From assembly GCA_036186865.1 (NCBI GenBank), contig AP025067.1, positions 18,402,873 to 18,466,872 of the forward strand: a stretch of 64,000 nucleotides of DNA. The letters run 5' to 3'. Shown in pieces: positions 1-11,029 of the stretch; positions within the stretch are counted from its first letter, which is position 1; each line of letters starts with the position of its first letter. The notes beneath the pieces are model-generated. The model saw only the letters and a program-made list of their open reading frames with translations. It was not told the DNA's origin and ran no database searches. The stretch comes from Eustoma russellianum (Eukaryota; Streptophyta; Magnoliopsida; Gentianales; Gentianaceae). The position numbers and the translations under genes are program-made.

Positions 1-1131
1 TTTGAAACATCCTGATCACGTGTACAAATTAAAGAAGGCACTATATGGACTAAAGCAAGCGCCTAGAGCATGGTATGATCGTTTTGCTACCTTTCTTTTA
101 GAAAATAATTTTAAACGTGGTACTATAGATAGTACACTATTTTTGAAACAAGAAAAATCAGATTTACTTATTATTCAAATTTACGTAGATGACATTATTT
201 TTGGTTCTACCTCACATAGACTCGTTAAGGATTTTGAAAATTGTATGAAAGCTGAATTTGAAATGTCTATGGTTGGTGAACTTAATTATTTTCTTGGCTT
301 GCAGATTAAGCAAACGAGTAAAGGAATTCATATAAGCCAAGCTAAGTACATAAATGACATGATCAAGAAGTTCAATTTTGAAAATTTGAAACCATCCCCC
401 ACGCCTATGAGTGTTACTACTAAATTAGACAAAGATGAACATGGTAAAGACGTTGATAATGGATTATATCGATCTATGATAGGTTCTTTACTATATTTAA
501 CTGCTAGTAGGCCTGACATCATGTTTAGCGTATGCATGTGTGCTCGTTTTCAAAGTCAACCTAAGGTGTCACACTTAAATGCGGTAAAAAGAATATTTCG
601 CTATATTAAGCACACGCCCACCTTAGGTATTTGGTACGATAAGGATTCTACATTCGACTTACATGCTTACACTGATGCAGATTATGGTGGCTGCAAAATA
701 GATAGAAAAAGCACGAGCGGAACTTGCCAATTTATAGGAAATTCCCTTATTTCATGGTTTTCCAAAAAGCAAGCAAGTGTTGCTTTGTCCACTACTGAGG
801 CTGAGTATATGGCTCTTAGCCTTTGTTGCACACAGTTGTTGTGGATAAAACAACAACTTTCGGACTTTGGAATTACCGTAGATAAAATTCCTATATATTG
901 TGATAGTATGAGTGCCATAAATTTGTCTAAGAACCCCGTATTACACTCTAAGGCTAAGCATATAGAAGTTCGCTATCATTTTCTTCGTGATCACGTTAAC
1001 ATGGTAATATTGTCATAGATCACGTACGCACAGAATCACAAGTAGCGGATATATTTACTAAGGCCTTAAATCCAGCCACATTTGAATCTCTCCGTTCTAA
1101 ATTAGGCATGCTTCCTGTTGATGTGATTTAA
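1..1131 (+). pseudogene. copia pol fragment: reverse transcriptase and RNase H, frameshifted near the end
   Basis: The open frame enters from the left edge with the copia RT motif YGLKQAPRAWYDRF. It carries the catalytic YVDD box at about 182-193 and FLGLQIKQT. The RNase H part follows, with LHAYTDADYGGC, KSTSGTCQF, ISWFSKKQ, STTEAEYMAL and HIEVRYHFLRDHV. Compared with the related copy at 52669-53799 one A is missing near 1000, so the frame ends early at 1018; the other frame continues the conserved tail (ADIFTKAL, LRSKLG) to a TAA at 1129-1131. Nothing else in this fragment is visibly broken, so the loss looks recent. There is no true start codon here: the first codon is inside pol. Confidence 0.92.
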
Positions 1132-1401
1132 TGCGATATCATTTGATTTACTTTCCTTTTTGACAGGAATCTTTTGATTATCTTTCCAAAATAAAGGGGG
1201 AGAGAGAAGCATGATTTAAGGGGGAGAGAGAGAGATTTAAGGGGGAGAGAGATCACTGATTGATCCTAATTGCATGAATCAAGGGGGAGGCGGATTTGAA
1301 ATTCGAAATTCAAATTTCAAATCTGTGCATAATTCAAGGGGGAGAGTTGACACTTAAATCATGTACACTAGTTATTTTGAAAATCATCAAAAGGGGGAGA
1401 T
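1132..1401 (+). other. copia 3' spacer with repeated G-rich boxes and polypurine tract
   Basis: This is the non-coding spacer between pol and the 3' LTR. It contains at least six AAGGGGGAG-type boxes; the last one (AAAAGGGGGAGAT, ending at 1401) abuts the LTR and is the expected plus-strand primer. Multiple such boxes are typical of SIRE-type copia elements. The full copy at 53873-54234 has most of this spacer duplicated. Confidence 0.75.
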
Positions 1402-1633
1402 TGTAGAAATATGAGGGTTTGAGTGATTTCAAAATAAAGAAATTTGAATATATATATATATATATATTAACGTGGATATATATATATATATATACACAAG
1501 TGTACATGTATGCATGATAACTTGCCTTATTTAGCTTATATATTATGTTGCCGTACTAACGAGCCATGAAGCTATAAAGCTTACATCATATGGCGAACAT
1601 TTGTTGAGTTTATACTATTTTCAGGTGCCACAA

Positions 1634-1687
1634 TTAATGAACTAAAGTAGTTCATTAAGTGAAGTACTTAGTTTAATAAACTAAGTA
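1634..1687. repeat. two adjacent perfect inverted repeats in copia LTR
   Basis: At 1634-1658 the arms TTAATGAACTA / TAGTTCATTAA (11 bp) flank 3 bp. At 1665-1687 the arms TACTTAGTTTA / TAAACTAAGTA (11 bp) flank 1 bp. The other two copia LTRs show the same layout at about 45849-45902 and 54467-54520 with small changes. Confidence 0.85.
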
Positions 1688-1929
1688 GTTCATTAAAGGA
1701 AGATGCATTTGGAAAAGACATGAAGGCAACATAGCTATGGAAGGAAAGTTCTCTCCTCCTCCCCACATCATTTCACACGCCATATATACATAATATATAT
1801 ATATTTTCAGATTTTTTTTAAAAGACACATACACATTTATTCCAACGTACTATCGACACGTTATATATCTTACGAACGTACGTTTACGTCACACCACTAT
1901 ACTTAACTCATATTTATGAGTATATTCAG

Positions 1930-1953
1930 ATCTTATATCATATGATATAAGAT
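1930..1953. repeat. perfect 24-bp palindrome in copia LTR
   Basis: The half-site ATCTTATATCAT is followed directly by its reverse complement. The inner 22 bp are kept in the LTRs of the complete element (46143-46164, and about 54761-54782). Confidence 0.85.
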
Positions 1954-2698
1954 ATGGTGATGACAAATTAAATACGACACGATAAAAGGTTCTAAACCGA
2001 AATTTGTCGTATCGGGCGATACCGAAACTTCGCCAACGTGTCACGTACTTGCCATAAATAAATGGCCAGCCCATATACATCAAAATTTATCAAAAATTTC
2101 GTGCCATACACTGTACATTGAGACAAAAATACTTTCCATGTTGGCACACACAAATCACCCCACATTTAGGCCAAAATGTGAAGATTCCAACTTTATTTTT
2201 GTCACATGTTTATGGTACCACTTTAAATCAGCCAAGTGCTGAAAATTAAAGTATATATTATATATATTATGTATAACATAATATATATAGCATGTGCAAA
2301 AGTTGGAATTTAAATTAGAGAAAAATCGGGTAATCGATAAATATCGAAAATTCGGTTTTCTACGCACTTGACATGGAACATTTTTCTTGAACATGATGTG
2401 GCACGTATCTAGACACTTTTTACATATAATATAAATCTTAAAGTGTTCTATAAAATTAAATTAAGGGCTGATTGGAATATTACATGTGTGTAATATTAAA
2501 TGTGCACTATTTTTCAAAGTTAGCAAAAATAAATTTCAGCACATGCATATACACACTTAAACGTCACCCTAGCTGAGATGGAGCACATGTGGAGCCTTGT
2601 TGGCATGTTGATTGGTCAAGAATCAATCATACAATGTTGATGAATCAAAGAGAGAAGCTACAAAAGGTAAGTTTTCAACATACACCTCTCTTATGTCA

Positions 2699-3041
2699 CA
2701 TGCTGAAAATTTCAGCATGTCACACACCTTAATGGCCGAATTCTTAAGGCTTAAGGAATATATTTTGTTAATTTTTCATTAAGGAATAAATCAAATGAGT
2801 TATGGAAATGATTTGAATTGTCTTAAGTGTGATATTCTTTATATCACACATGCTGAAATTTTTCAGCATGTGTGAGAAGGTGTTATGGCCGAATTTCACC
2901 CTCCTTGGTGTCCAAATTCATTCTCAATCTTGTAGCAAGACTTGCCTTAAATATTGAATGTATTTTTATGGAAGAAATTCAAAGAAAAATGGAAGAAATA
3001 TTGATTTATCACATGTGGTTAATGCTGAAAATTTCAGCATT
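2699..3041. repeat. three TGCTGAAA/TTTCAGCA palindromes in copia LTR
   Basis: Three hairpins share the core TGCTGAAA...TTTCAGCA. They lie at 2699-2719 (10-bp arms, 1-bp loop), 2844-2875 (15-bp perfect arms TCACACATGCTGAAA, 2-bp loop) and 3021-3041 (10-bp arms). Equivalents in the 5' LTR of the complete element lie at 47068-47094 (13-bp arms) and 47245-47265. They are in the U3 part, upstream of the presumed transcription start. Confidence 0.85.
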
Positions 3042-3370
3042 GAAAATATACCTTATGGCCGATTTTGACTAGGTTGGAAAGAGATATTTTTGTGTCTCAA
3101 ACTTTATGACATATTGTGACTATTTTGGCATGATTTAATAATTGATTATTTGGCACATGTTTAAAGTGTTTTTTCAGAATATCCATGTCATCAAATGATG
3201 ACAACAATGAGCCAATCAAAAGGTGCCAAGTAAGCAATGACTAAATGATGGTCCAATGGAATGATGCCAAGCAAGCAAAACTTTGTCACCATGATGTCTC
3301 ACACCCTCCCAAGCAATTAAAAGGAAATTTTCAAGAGGGGGGGAGTGACTTAAGGGGGACGGCCTGGACC

Positions 3371-3377
3371 TATAAGG
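3371..3377 (+). promoter_or_regulatory. possible TATA box of copia LTR
   Basis: TATAAGG lies in the last third of the LTR and is kept at 47592 and 56211 in the other two copies. Position and conservation fit a retrotransposon TATA box, but nothing here proves it. Confidence 0.35.
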
Positions 3378-4924
3378 GAAGAAGAGAAGAACAAACAAAA
3401 GCAACACCAAGAATCATATTCAAAAGTGATCAAAGTGCAAAAGCTTTCTTCTCCTACACTTTCTTTCTTTCTTCTTCTTGTAAAAAGCCTATTGTACTTT
3501 ACTTCTTTCATCCTTGAATAGGCTTCATAGAAACCACCATTCATTCATCATTGTACAAGATTGATCAAGGTGTGATCAATCTTCATTCTAGCGAGGTGGT
3601 GGTGTTCGTGCAAATTGTACTCACAATACAATGTTTGTAAAGGGTTGGAGTTAAGGTGTAACTCTATCAACCCTGCGGTAAGGTGTACTGCGTGTGTGAA
3701 ATTAGTGTGAACCAAGGAAGGTGTTCCTTGAAGACTGGAGTAGGTTGTTTATAACCGAACCAGTATAAAATTCTTGGTGCAATTTACTTTCTGCATTTAC
3801 GTTTCAGTTTCTGCGCTGTTTACTCATATTGTTTACGTTCGCAAAAATAGTAAACGTTTTCTAAAAATTATAAAAATTTCCAGAAACATACATAAACGTT
3901 CTAGGGTTAATTTGGCACAAGTTTCAACCCTTTTGGACAAGTATAAGTCATCCAAACATCAAAAGTTCTGAGACTAGTGCAGTCTGATTTTCAGACTTGC
4001 AAAGGTTGAGACTTTGGGTGTATTTGACCTACTTCCCAAAAGAATTTTCAAAAACTGTTTCAACCCATTTCAATATAGTGTGTGAGGAGTTATTGGTCAA
4101 ATTTTCAGATCATTTGGACATTCACACAAATAGGAATTAATTTTTCAAAACCATCTACCGTTTCTGGCAGATTTGCACAATCTGAGTGCCAACGGTTTTT
4201 GAAGGGGTTAAAGGTTGAATTTTGATTTGAAATTTTTAGGGGACCCTCACAACATCTGAGGCTAAGTTCTCTCAAAATTTCATAATTTTTGGAGACCTCT
4301 AACCTAGTTTTTAAAACGTTTTAAAAATTGGTCCTGAAAACAGAATCTGTTTTCAGAACTTGAATTGGTTAGGTTTAAAGAAATTTTAAAAACCATATTT
4401 TCCGCACCACCTATTCAACCCCCCCCTTCTAGTGGTGCCTTGCAGATCCTACATGAATCTAACCTCAATCTAGCTCCATTCTTCATTTAAGATAGTAGCT
4501 AATGTTCATCCTTTTCTTCCTTCCAAAAAAACGTGTGGAATGATGAAGTTGGAGGAAACTTCAATCCATTGCAAACAAGGCTCAAGCTAATGAAAAGCTC
4601 TAAGGTTAAAAGAGGCAAGTATACTCTAGCTAATCTTGCCTTATTTGTGAAGTGCATGCTTGAATGACTAGCCATTTTTAAGTTATGAATCTTAGTTGGA
4701 GATTCTAAGAACAAGACATGAACTTAGTTGATGTAAAGAAAAGCGTTGGTATGAAAAGTGACATTTCTAAGCGTAAATGGCAAGACTGTTGGTATGAGTC
4801 ATGTGTAGCCTAAAATGAGTTATGAGACTAGAAATAACTATGTTTAAATGAGTATTTGATGTATAGTGAGTCATCTTAATAAATGAAGTTGGTTGAAGGA
4901 TGCTTGAACAATAAAAAGGTGAAG

Positions 4925-5690
4925 AAGTGCTGAAACTACTGGAGCTGACAGATTTGTGTTGCTGATTGTGTGACTTGAGAACGAACCTTAGAAGTGTTCT
5001 ATTAAGCTAAATTTTGACATGACACTAGTTCTGTGTGTTTAGTACAAGTGAGAGTTAGAATTGCAGTAAAAAGAGTTATGAATATTTTTAATAAATCTTT
5101 TGGTAAAACTGCTCAAGAAAAAATTACTGGAACTGGGCAGAACAGTGTGATGTTTTGCATGACCTGAAAATGAATTTTAGGAGTATTCAAATTGGCTAAT
5201 TTTTGGTTTGATGTTAGCCTCATATGTATATGAAATGTGTGAGTTGGAATTTCAATAAAAGGAGTTGTGGTTTGTCCTTAATGAAGTTTTTAGTAAGAAG
5301 TGGTCAAGCAGAAGTACTGGAACTGGACAGATTTATGTGTTATGTTGAACGACCTGAACATGATCTTAGGAGTGTTCAAATTGGCTAATTTTTGGTATGG
5401 TGATAGCCTTATGTGTATGTGAAATGTGAGAGGTGGAATTGTGATGAAAGGAGTGGTGAATTATTATTAATGATATTTTTGGTGAAACTGCTCAAACAGA
5501 GTTGCTGGAACAGGACAGTTTTGAGTAGTAAGTTGTGTAGCTTGCAAATGCACCTTAGGAATATGCAAATGAGCTGATTTTTTGGTAGGATGATAGTTTG
5601 ATGTGTTTATGACATCTGTGAGTTGGAATTTGGGTAAAAGGAGTTGTGGTTTGGTCACAATTTATTTCGTGATACAACTGGTCAATCCAG
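4925..5690 (+). repeat. about 188-bp tandem repeat (4 diverged units) inside LTR E
   Basis: The motif CTGGAACTGGACAG or a close variant recurs with its GGA at 4941, 5129, 5319 and 5507, giving spacings of 188, 190 and 188 bp. Each unit also repeats a CTTAGGAGTGTTCAAATTGGC-like block (CTTAGAAGTG, TTAGGAGTATTC, CTTAGGAGTGTTC, CTTAGGAATATGC) and a GAGTTGGAATT...AAAGGAGTTGTGG block. The array is copied at about 32930-33695. The inverted E LTR appears to hold fewer units, around 13190-13380. Confidence 0.82.
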
Positions 5691-6491
5691 TCTCTGCATG
5701 TACCCAATTTGGGAAAGTAATTAGATGACCCCTTTAAACTTATTGAATTGCCTTGGAAATTTTATGGTAATTACTTAGGGCATAGATGTGCATGTTCATG
5801 TAAAGAAACCAGCCTAAAACCACCATTTTGATGGTTAACAACCGAGTTGAAGTTAGTGGTACAAAACTGGAAATAGGACAGTTTAATGTCTTAAGTCGTA
5901 AGGCTTCGATCTTGATCATTTAGGCTTGAATGTGATGTTTAGCTGTATGAATACTGTTCCTTGGTGAATTAGCTATGTTTTCCAGGTGATGGATCAAAAT
6001 GAATAAAGTTTTATGACCCACAAAACTGATGTAAGGCGGTACTGCCCTGCTGATTTCAGCAGTACCTTTGATGATAGTATGATGTTTTGAGGTAGTTAGA
6101 CATTTCGGAATATTACGAAATTTTAATAGCATGTGTCTAAGCCTTCATTATGCATATGTATGGCATGGGTTTATGAATATGAGCACGAATTGATGAGCAC
6201 GAGGCTGTATGAACAGAATATGATTGCTGGACAGTTTTTCCAGTTTAAAAGACAAGTCCGTGCATGCATGATTATGATGCATTTGTTCACGAGTCGCATA
6301 ATGCAAGTCATACATTGCATCATCGTCACGTACATGATTTACAGCATGATTTTTATGTGAAAGAAAGATGAAAAGCGTTTTCAAAAGATGATTTTGTTTT
6401 GCAAAGAATGATTCCCCACCGGTACCGTGTGTGAGTATGAACTTGGCCAGTATGAACCCGCTCAGATCCGGGTTAAGCGATCTGACAGTAT

Positions 6492-6675
6492 GACCCTGCA
6501 GGCCCGGAAAATAATAGGCCTGATGATGATAATGATGATGACCGTGCAGGCCCGGAAAATAATAGGCCTGATGATGATGATGATGATGACGACCGTGCGG
6601 GTCCGGAAAAGAATAGATCCGGCAAGTATGATGACGTTACCGTTCCGAATCTGGGAATAATAGATTCGAAGGGGA
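6492..6675 (+). repeat. about 50-bp minisatellite with GATGAT runs in LTR E
   Basis: Units of 48-51 bp have the layout GACCGTGCAGGCCCGGAAAA-TAATAGGCCTGATGATGAT. There are two near-identical units, one diverged unit (GGTCCGGAAAAGAATAGATCC) and a weaker fourth. It is present in copy 2 (about 34497-34680) and, as its complement, in the inverted E LTR (about 12225-12420). Confidence 0.75.
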
Positions 6676-7988
6676 GAAGTTACTGCCTCAGATCCGGGAA
6701 GATAGATCTGAACACTCTATTGTTTTACGATGATGATGATTTGAAAGAAGAGCATGAAAAGATCATATTCTCATTTTTATCATGATGCATCACACGTACA
6801 TATGCATGCATGTTACATTCAGTAAGTCATTGTGTAGTGACACATGATACTTAGACTAAGTTGTGCTGACCTCGTAGACCCTAAGTATGACTTCCCTAAG
6901 TGATGACTCTTGTTATGTTATGAATTGATGCAAGGTACAGACTTTTATTGTTATGCTCATTAAGTAACGATTTTATTTAAGTTATGATTTTGACACATGA
7001 AGTGATGATCCATGTCGGGTATTGGATGGAGGGCATTATGCGCTACTTTTGCACATTCATTTGCATTGCATATGGTCATGAGCATGATATTGAGTCTAAT
7101 TGCACTAGGCTGTGTTATTACTTGCTTCGTGACTAAGTTATGATTCTATTGCCTTAACGGCTATTGATTGAAGGGATGAGATGCTAGCCAAATGTTAGAG
7201 GTAATGTTACAAAGGTTTGATCCTTCTATCTCTCGTTACCTAAGTTATGATTTCACTACTGTTGATATGTAAGCTATGATCTTATTCATGACCTTTAGGC
7301 CAAGTTGTTTTGAATTGGTAGCTCCTAGGTTATGATCTTCATTGAGAGATGACCTTTTTGTATGTCATGATCTTTATTGAATGATGATCCTTTCTTAAGC
7401 TATGGTCTCTGTTAAGTTTTAATCTCTGTTAAGCTATGACCTTGGATATACCTTGTGTTGACTTCTTACGGGTGTTTAATGGAAGTGCAGGTATGTTCTA
7501 AACCGAATTATGGGGTTCGGTTCTTGTATGTACTTTCCAGTTAATGCATGATTGTTTATGGTGTACTTGCTGGTGACTTTGTCACTCACCCCCTATTTTT
7601 CCTCCCAGAGGCTGCAGGGAACAAGGTAGAATGGATTGAGGATGGACCTAGAGCCCCTACCCGTGAGTGCAGCGAAGGATGGGCAGATTAGGAGACGTGA
7701 CTTGACGATTATGACTGATGACTGATTATGTAGTTGTGATGGGAGACATCTACTTTTGAGAATTTCGATACTTTGATTTGGGTTGTAAAACAAAGAATGA
7801 TCTAGTGGACGTTTTTAATTTAAAGTTGTAAATTCTGCCACGGTTTCGCATACTTATCTGTGTGTAAGCGCAAAAATCCATGCATTATACCATGGATCAT
7901 GATACGTATGAGACGACGCCTAGTACTCTCTTTAGTGAAGTACGGCGGGTGCACCGACTCCAGCGGGGCCGGGGTGTGAGGCGCCACA

Positions 7989-8457
7989 GTTATATTTGAA
8001 CATATATTTAAACCTGGAGGTCTTGTTTGGTTACACTTGAGAAAGGAAAGGTTTCTAAGGAAAGGAAATCAAAGTTGATGCCAAGAGGCGATGAACCATT
8101 CAAAGTTGTCCAAAGACTTGGAGATAATGCATATGTCCTTGACATCCCTGAAGAAAGGTATGGTTCTACCTCTAAAACTTTTAATGTTTCTGACCTTACT
8201 CCATTTAGTGTTGATCCAGATTTGAGGTCGAATCCTTTTCAAGAGAGGGGAGAGGGAATGATGAGCCCCACTCAAGCCAAAAAGAACCAATTACAGTGGG
8301 AGGTGCACCAATGCAAGACAAAGGTCCTATAACAAGGAGCATGGCCAAGAAATTGATGCATGAAGTGGGAACCTTCCTTTACAAGCATGTTGAGGATGAA
8401 CCAAGTCAAGATACCCTCCATTGGGTCCATTTGCTACAATCTTTAATTTACTTTTGA
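7989..8457 (+). pseudogene. Ty3/gypsy integrase C-terminus with tail running into LTR A
   Basis: After the target-site copy the sequence reads a gypsy integrase end: LVWLHLRKERF, then in another frame KSKLMPRGDEPFKVV, DNAYVLDIP, FNVSDLTPF and DLRSNPFQERGE. That order is standard for the C-terminal part of chromovirus-type integrase. At least two frameshifts break it, one near 8055 and one near 8260-8290. The polypurine-rich end (8241-8257) leads into LTR A, and a further 44 codons stay open inside the LTR (8323-8457: GPITRSMAKK ... VGTFLYKHVEDEP ... HWVH, then TGA). The upstream half of pol for this copy is outside the window, beyond the copia element. Confidence 0.85.
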
Positions 8458-10021
8458 ACCATGTTGTAATATATTAGGTAATCTTGTGTGTATTGTTCAT
8501 ATTATTGAGTTAGCTGAGTTGAAAAGGCAAGCTGACAGGATGGCACCCTCTTAGTCTTTCAGCCATAACTCATCAACCACAACTCCAATTGACGTGATTC
8601 CAATTGGAGGTGAAATTTAAAAGGATAAGGTACAATGTTGATGCCCACACTTTCCCAGAAAAGACCTGTATCAAGCTACACAATTGTTGCAAGTAACCTG
8701 GATGCTGACTCAGCAGCTTCAGACGTAGACACTCGGAAGTAGGTCAACTTCAAATAGGCACAACTTACCCATTTCATCTCCAAACGACGTCATTTTGGTG
8801 TCTAAACACATCTACAGAAAATGTGCAAGAGCTAATTCTGAACGAAAGATTAAGTTATATTGCAAAACAATCGAGGAGTCAAATCTGGACATATTTTTTT
8901 TCTTGATTGTTCAAGTAGGTATCTCAGCCAATCAACTACAGGGGACCTATCCAACTCATGAAGGGCGTGCCAAATAATATCAAAAAGTAGGGAGGATCTG
9001 AACCAATCACAAATCAAAGGCAATTTGCAAACAAAGAGAATGTTTCTACCAAGAATCAAGTTGTCTTTGCTTCTATTGGACCACACGCACTTGTATCTTC
9101 CCTTAGAAGCCTTGTTTGGCATATTTAAAGTAGCTTAGGACATTGTAAAATTTACAACATGATTATACAAAACAACCGCTGGTTTTTGCGCCAAAACAGA
9201 ATTCATTTTTCCTTTGAATCTTTTGATTCCCTTCAAGAAAATTGAACAAGTTCTTGATTGCATTACTTCAAATGCTTGGGGTGGATATTGTTTGAGAGGG
9301 TTTAAAACTTGCTCAATCAAGTTGAAAACATTTGCTGAAGTGTTCTTCAATTCGGCTGAAAACTAGACGGATGACATGCTTGGTGTTCTTGGAATGTTTT
9401 GCATCTTCCACCTTGGTTCCAGCTGGAATATTTGAGTTGAAGAAAGGTCCTATAGCTGAGTGTGTGTGCATCAGATCCACAAGGCTATCAAGGACATACA
9501 AAATCGGCTGAAGGAAGGAATGTCCAAGATGACTACCAAACTTGAAGACAAGATAATTAGTTTTTCCATGTTTAACTTTAGTTCAAATTGTAGCTTTTTT
9601 TAAACTTTTGATATACTTTTAAGATAGAGTTTAATGCTTTTAGGACTCTTATTAGCTAGGAAAAATCACCATAAGAAGGCCTCATGCTGGCCGATTTTTA
9701 GACACCATTCATTCAATGAAAATTAAACTTTTTTTCTCTCCAAATTGTGAGAATTTGTTCTCTTGATTTTGCATCAAAAATCAAGGTTAATAACTCTCAA
9801 TGGTGAGCGATTTGAGGGTGTTTGCCAAGGCTAAGAGTGCCGTCTAGGAGGGCCTATCGAAGGTTTGCCTATCAACATACGCTTGAAGTTTTTGGTGATT
9901 GCTTAAGCCAACAACTTTCTACACAACGTAAGCAAGGAGAAGATCACTTCTTTGTGCCTACACCTTTGTGAGAGGGACATTGGAGGTGGTAGAGTCGATC
10001 CGTCATCACGTGTTTTCATCA
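8259..10021 (+). repeat. LTR A of chromovirus-like gypsy (1763 bp)
   Basis: It begins TGATGAGCCCC directly after the purine-rich GAGAGGGGAGAGGGA and ends TTTTCATCA. The sequence AATTGGTATCAGAGCG follows at 10022. It is thus preceded by a pol end and polypurine tract (as a 3' LTR is) and followed by a primer binding site (as a 5' LTR is). Its last 300 bp resemble LTRs B and C: TTGATTTTGCATCAAAAATC, a GAGGGTGTTTGCC block, GGAGGGCC, and a TTTGTGCCTA block. Confidence 0.85.
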
Positions 10022-10172
10022 AATTGGTATCAGAGCGTGCATCACTCAATTCCACCAAATACATTGCATTTTCTTTCCATTTCTTATTCATCTCCAAACT
10101 GATTTTTTTTGTCCATTATTTTTCTTCATCACCACGCGTTTTTTTGAGTCATAATTAAAAAAAATTCGTCCT
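10022..10172 (+). other. gypsy non-coding leader, first piece
   Basis: About 150 bp of internal leader lie between the primer site and the inverted solo LTR E. It continues at 14987. The summed distance from primer site to the GTAGCTACCGAAGC motif (about 390 bp) agrees with the uninterrupted leader of the B element (about 360 bp from 17931 to 18290). Confidence 0.7.
10025..10036 (+). promoter_or_regulatory. primer binding site (initiator Met-tRNA type) after LTR A
   Basis: TGGTATCAGAGC lies 3 bp after the end of LTR A. It is the standard complement of the plant initiator methionine tRNA 3' end and marks the start of an element's internal region. Confidence 0.85.
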
Positions 10173-11019
10173 TGTAGCGCCCCGTACTTGGCCTGCTCGG
10201 GTACGGTGCACCGACCGTACTTCGCTACGGAGAGTACCAGGCAACAATGCATAATGTATCACAGTCCGTGCCAAAATCGTGGACTACAAAGATAAATCCG
10301 AAATTAATGTCCCCAAAATAATCACAAAACATAGCCCATCATAAAAATCCTTAAGCTGGAATCCACTCTCATGTCTATGGGTACAGAACTCGAGGCTCAT
10401 CGTCAATCCATTCTACATCATTCCCTGCAGGCTCTGGGGGCCAAAATAAAAGGGTGAGTGACAAAATCACCAGCAAGTATACCACAAACAATCATGAATT
10501 AAATGGAAACTGTACACAAGAACCAAGTCCCAAGAATCTCAATTTCCTAACAAGCCTGACCTTCAACCCATTAGTCGCAAAGGTAATAAAATCATAACTT
10601 AAGTGACAGAAGGTAGTAAGATCATAACTTAAGTGATAGTAGATTAAGCATCCTATTCACAATCATATGCCATGTGCATTGATGTGTGCAAGACGTGGGC
10701 TCCAACAATTCCACTTTTCAAACGTCCTTCACAAAGGGTTAGGCACAAGGAAGAAGATCCCTTGTTTCCTTAGTGATAAAAACGTGTGGTGCAAATGAGC
10801 AAGACCAACACTTCAAGATGGTCGTTGATCAGGCAAACCAACATGGTCCTCCTGGACGGCACCTTTAAGCAATGGCAACACCTTCAAAATGCTCAACTTT
10901 GAAAGATCTTAACTTAGGTTTTTAATGCAAAACCAAGAAAACAAAGTCTCACAATAAGTGAAGAAAATATCAAGAAATTTTATACATCAAAAGTTGTTTT
11001 TCCCATGTGTCCAAAAGGC

Positions 11020-11029
11020 TATATTTATA
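11020..11029 (-). promoter_or_regulatory. TATA box of inverted LTR B
   Basis: The minus strand reads CTATAAATATAG across this site, the same position as CCTATAAATAGA in the direct LTR at 16819. Confidence 0.55.

Larger units (their letters stand above)
1..4453 (+). mobile_element. SIRE-type Ty1/copia retrotransposon, 3' part (5' part lies left of window)
   Basis: The stretch holds the end of a copia pol gene, a spacer with G-rich boxes, and a 3.05-kb 3' LTR ending CCTACA at 4453. The same family recurs in full at 45617-57293, which fixes both LTR borders. Immediately right of 4453 the sequence becomes the middle of LTR E, matching the uninterrupted copy at 32459. The element therefore jumped into copy 1 of the duplicated segment, and its 5' LTR and left target-site copy must lie beyond the left window edge. 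The expected target duplication is the 5 bp from 4454 (TGAAT). Confidence 0.9.
1402..4453 (+). repeat. 3' LTR of left copia element (3052 bp)
   Basis: It starts TGTAGAAATA directly after the polypurine tract and ends GATCCTACA. It aligns along its length with the LTRs at 45617-48675 and 54235-57293. The end of the LTR contains the conserved stretch with CTTCTAGTGGTGCCTTGCAG. Its first half is unusually rich in perfect inverted repeats, listed separately. No coding sequence is supported inside it; the short open frames present are chance frames that are not maintained between LTR copies. Confidence 0.93.
4454..7988 (+). repeat. LTR E, copy 1, 5'-truncated by copia insertion
   Basis: This is the last 3.5 kb of a very long LTR whose full form is 31342-35993. 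It ends GAGGCGCCACA at 7988 and is followed by GTTAT (7989-7993), the same 5-bp target copy seen at the right end of the full-length copy. The superfamily of E is not decided by this window because no internal region is attached. A TG...CA LTR of 4.6-4.8 kb with 5-bp target duplications is compatible with a large Ty3/gypsy family. Confidence 0.88.
4454..8622. repeat. duplicated segment, copy 1 (of 32459-36627)
   Basis: These 4169 bp match 32459-36627 with a constant offset of 28,005 bp. By eye I noted about 18 substitutions or single-base indels, so identity is roughly 99.5%. The segment spans part of LTR E, the gypsy integrase C-terminus and the first 364 bp of LTR A. The left limit is the copia insertion; the right limit is set by the N gap in copy 2, so the true duplication may be longer on both sides. 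Confidence 0.9.

Noticed and set aside
5467..6384. Several minus-strand open frames of 60-78 codons, repeated at 33472-34389
   Set aside because: They are identical because the segment is duplicated. They lie inside LTR E, have no motifs and are not kept in the inverted E copy.
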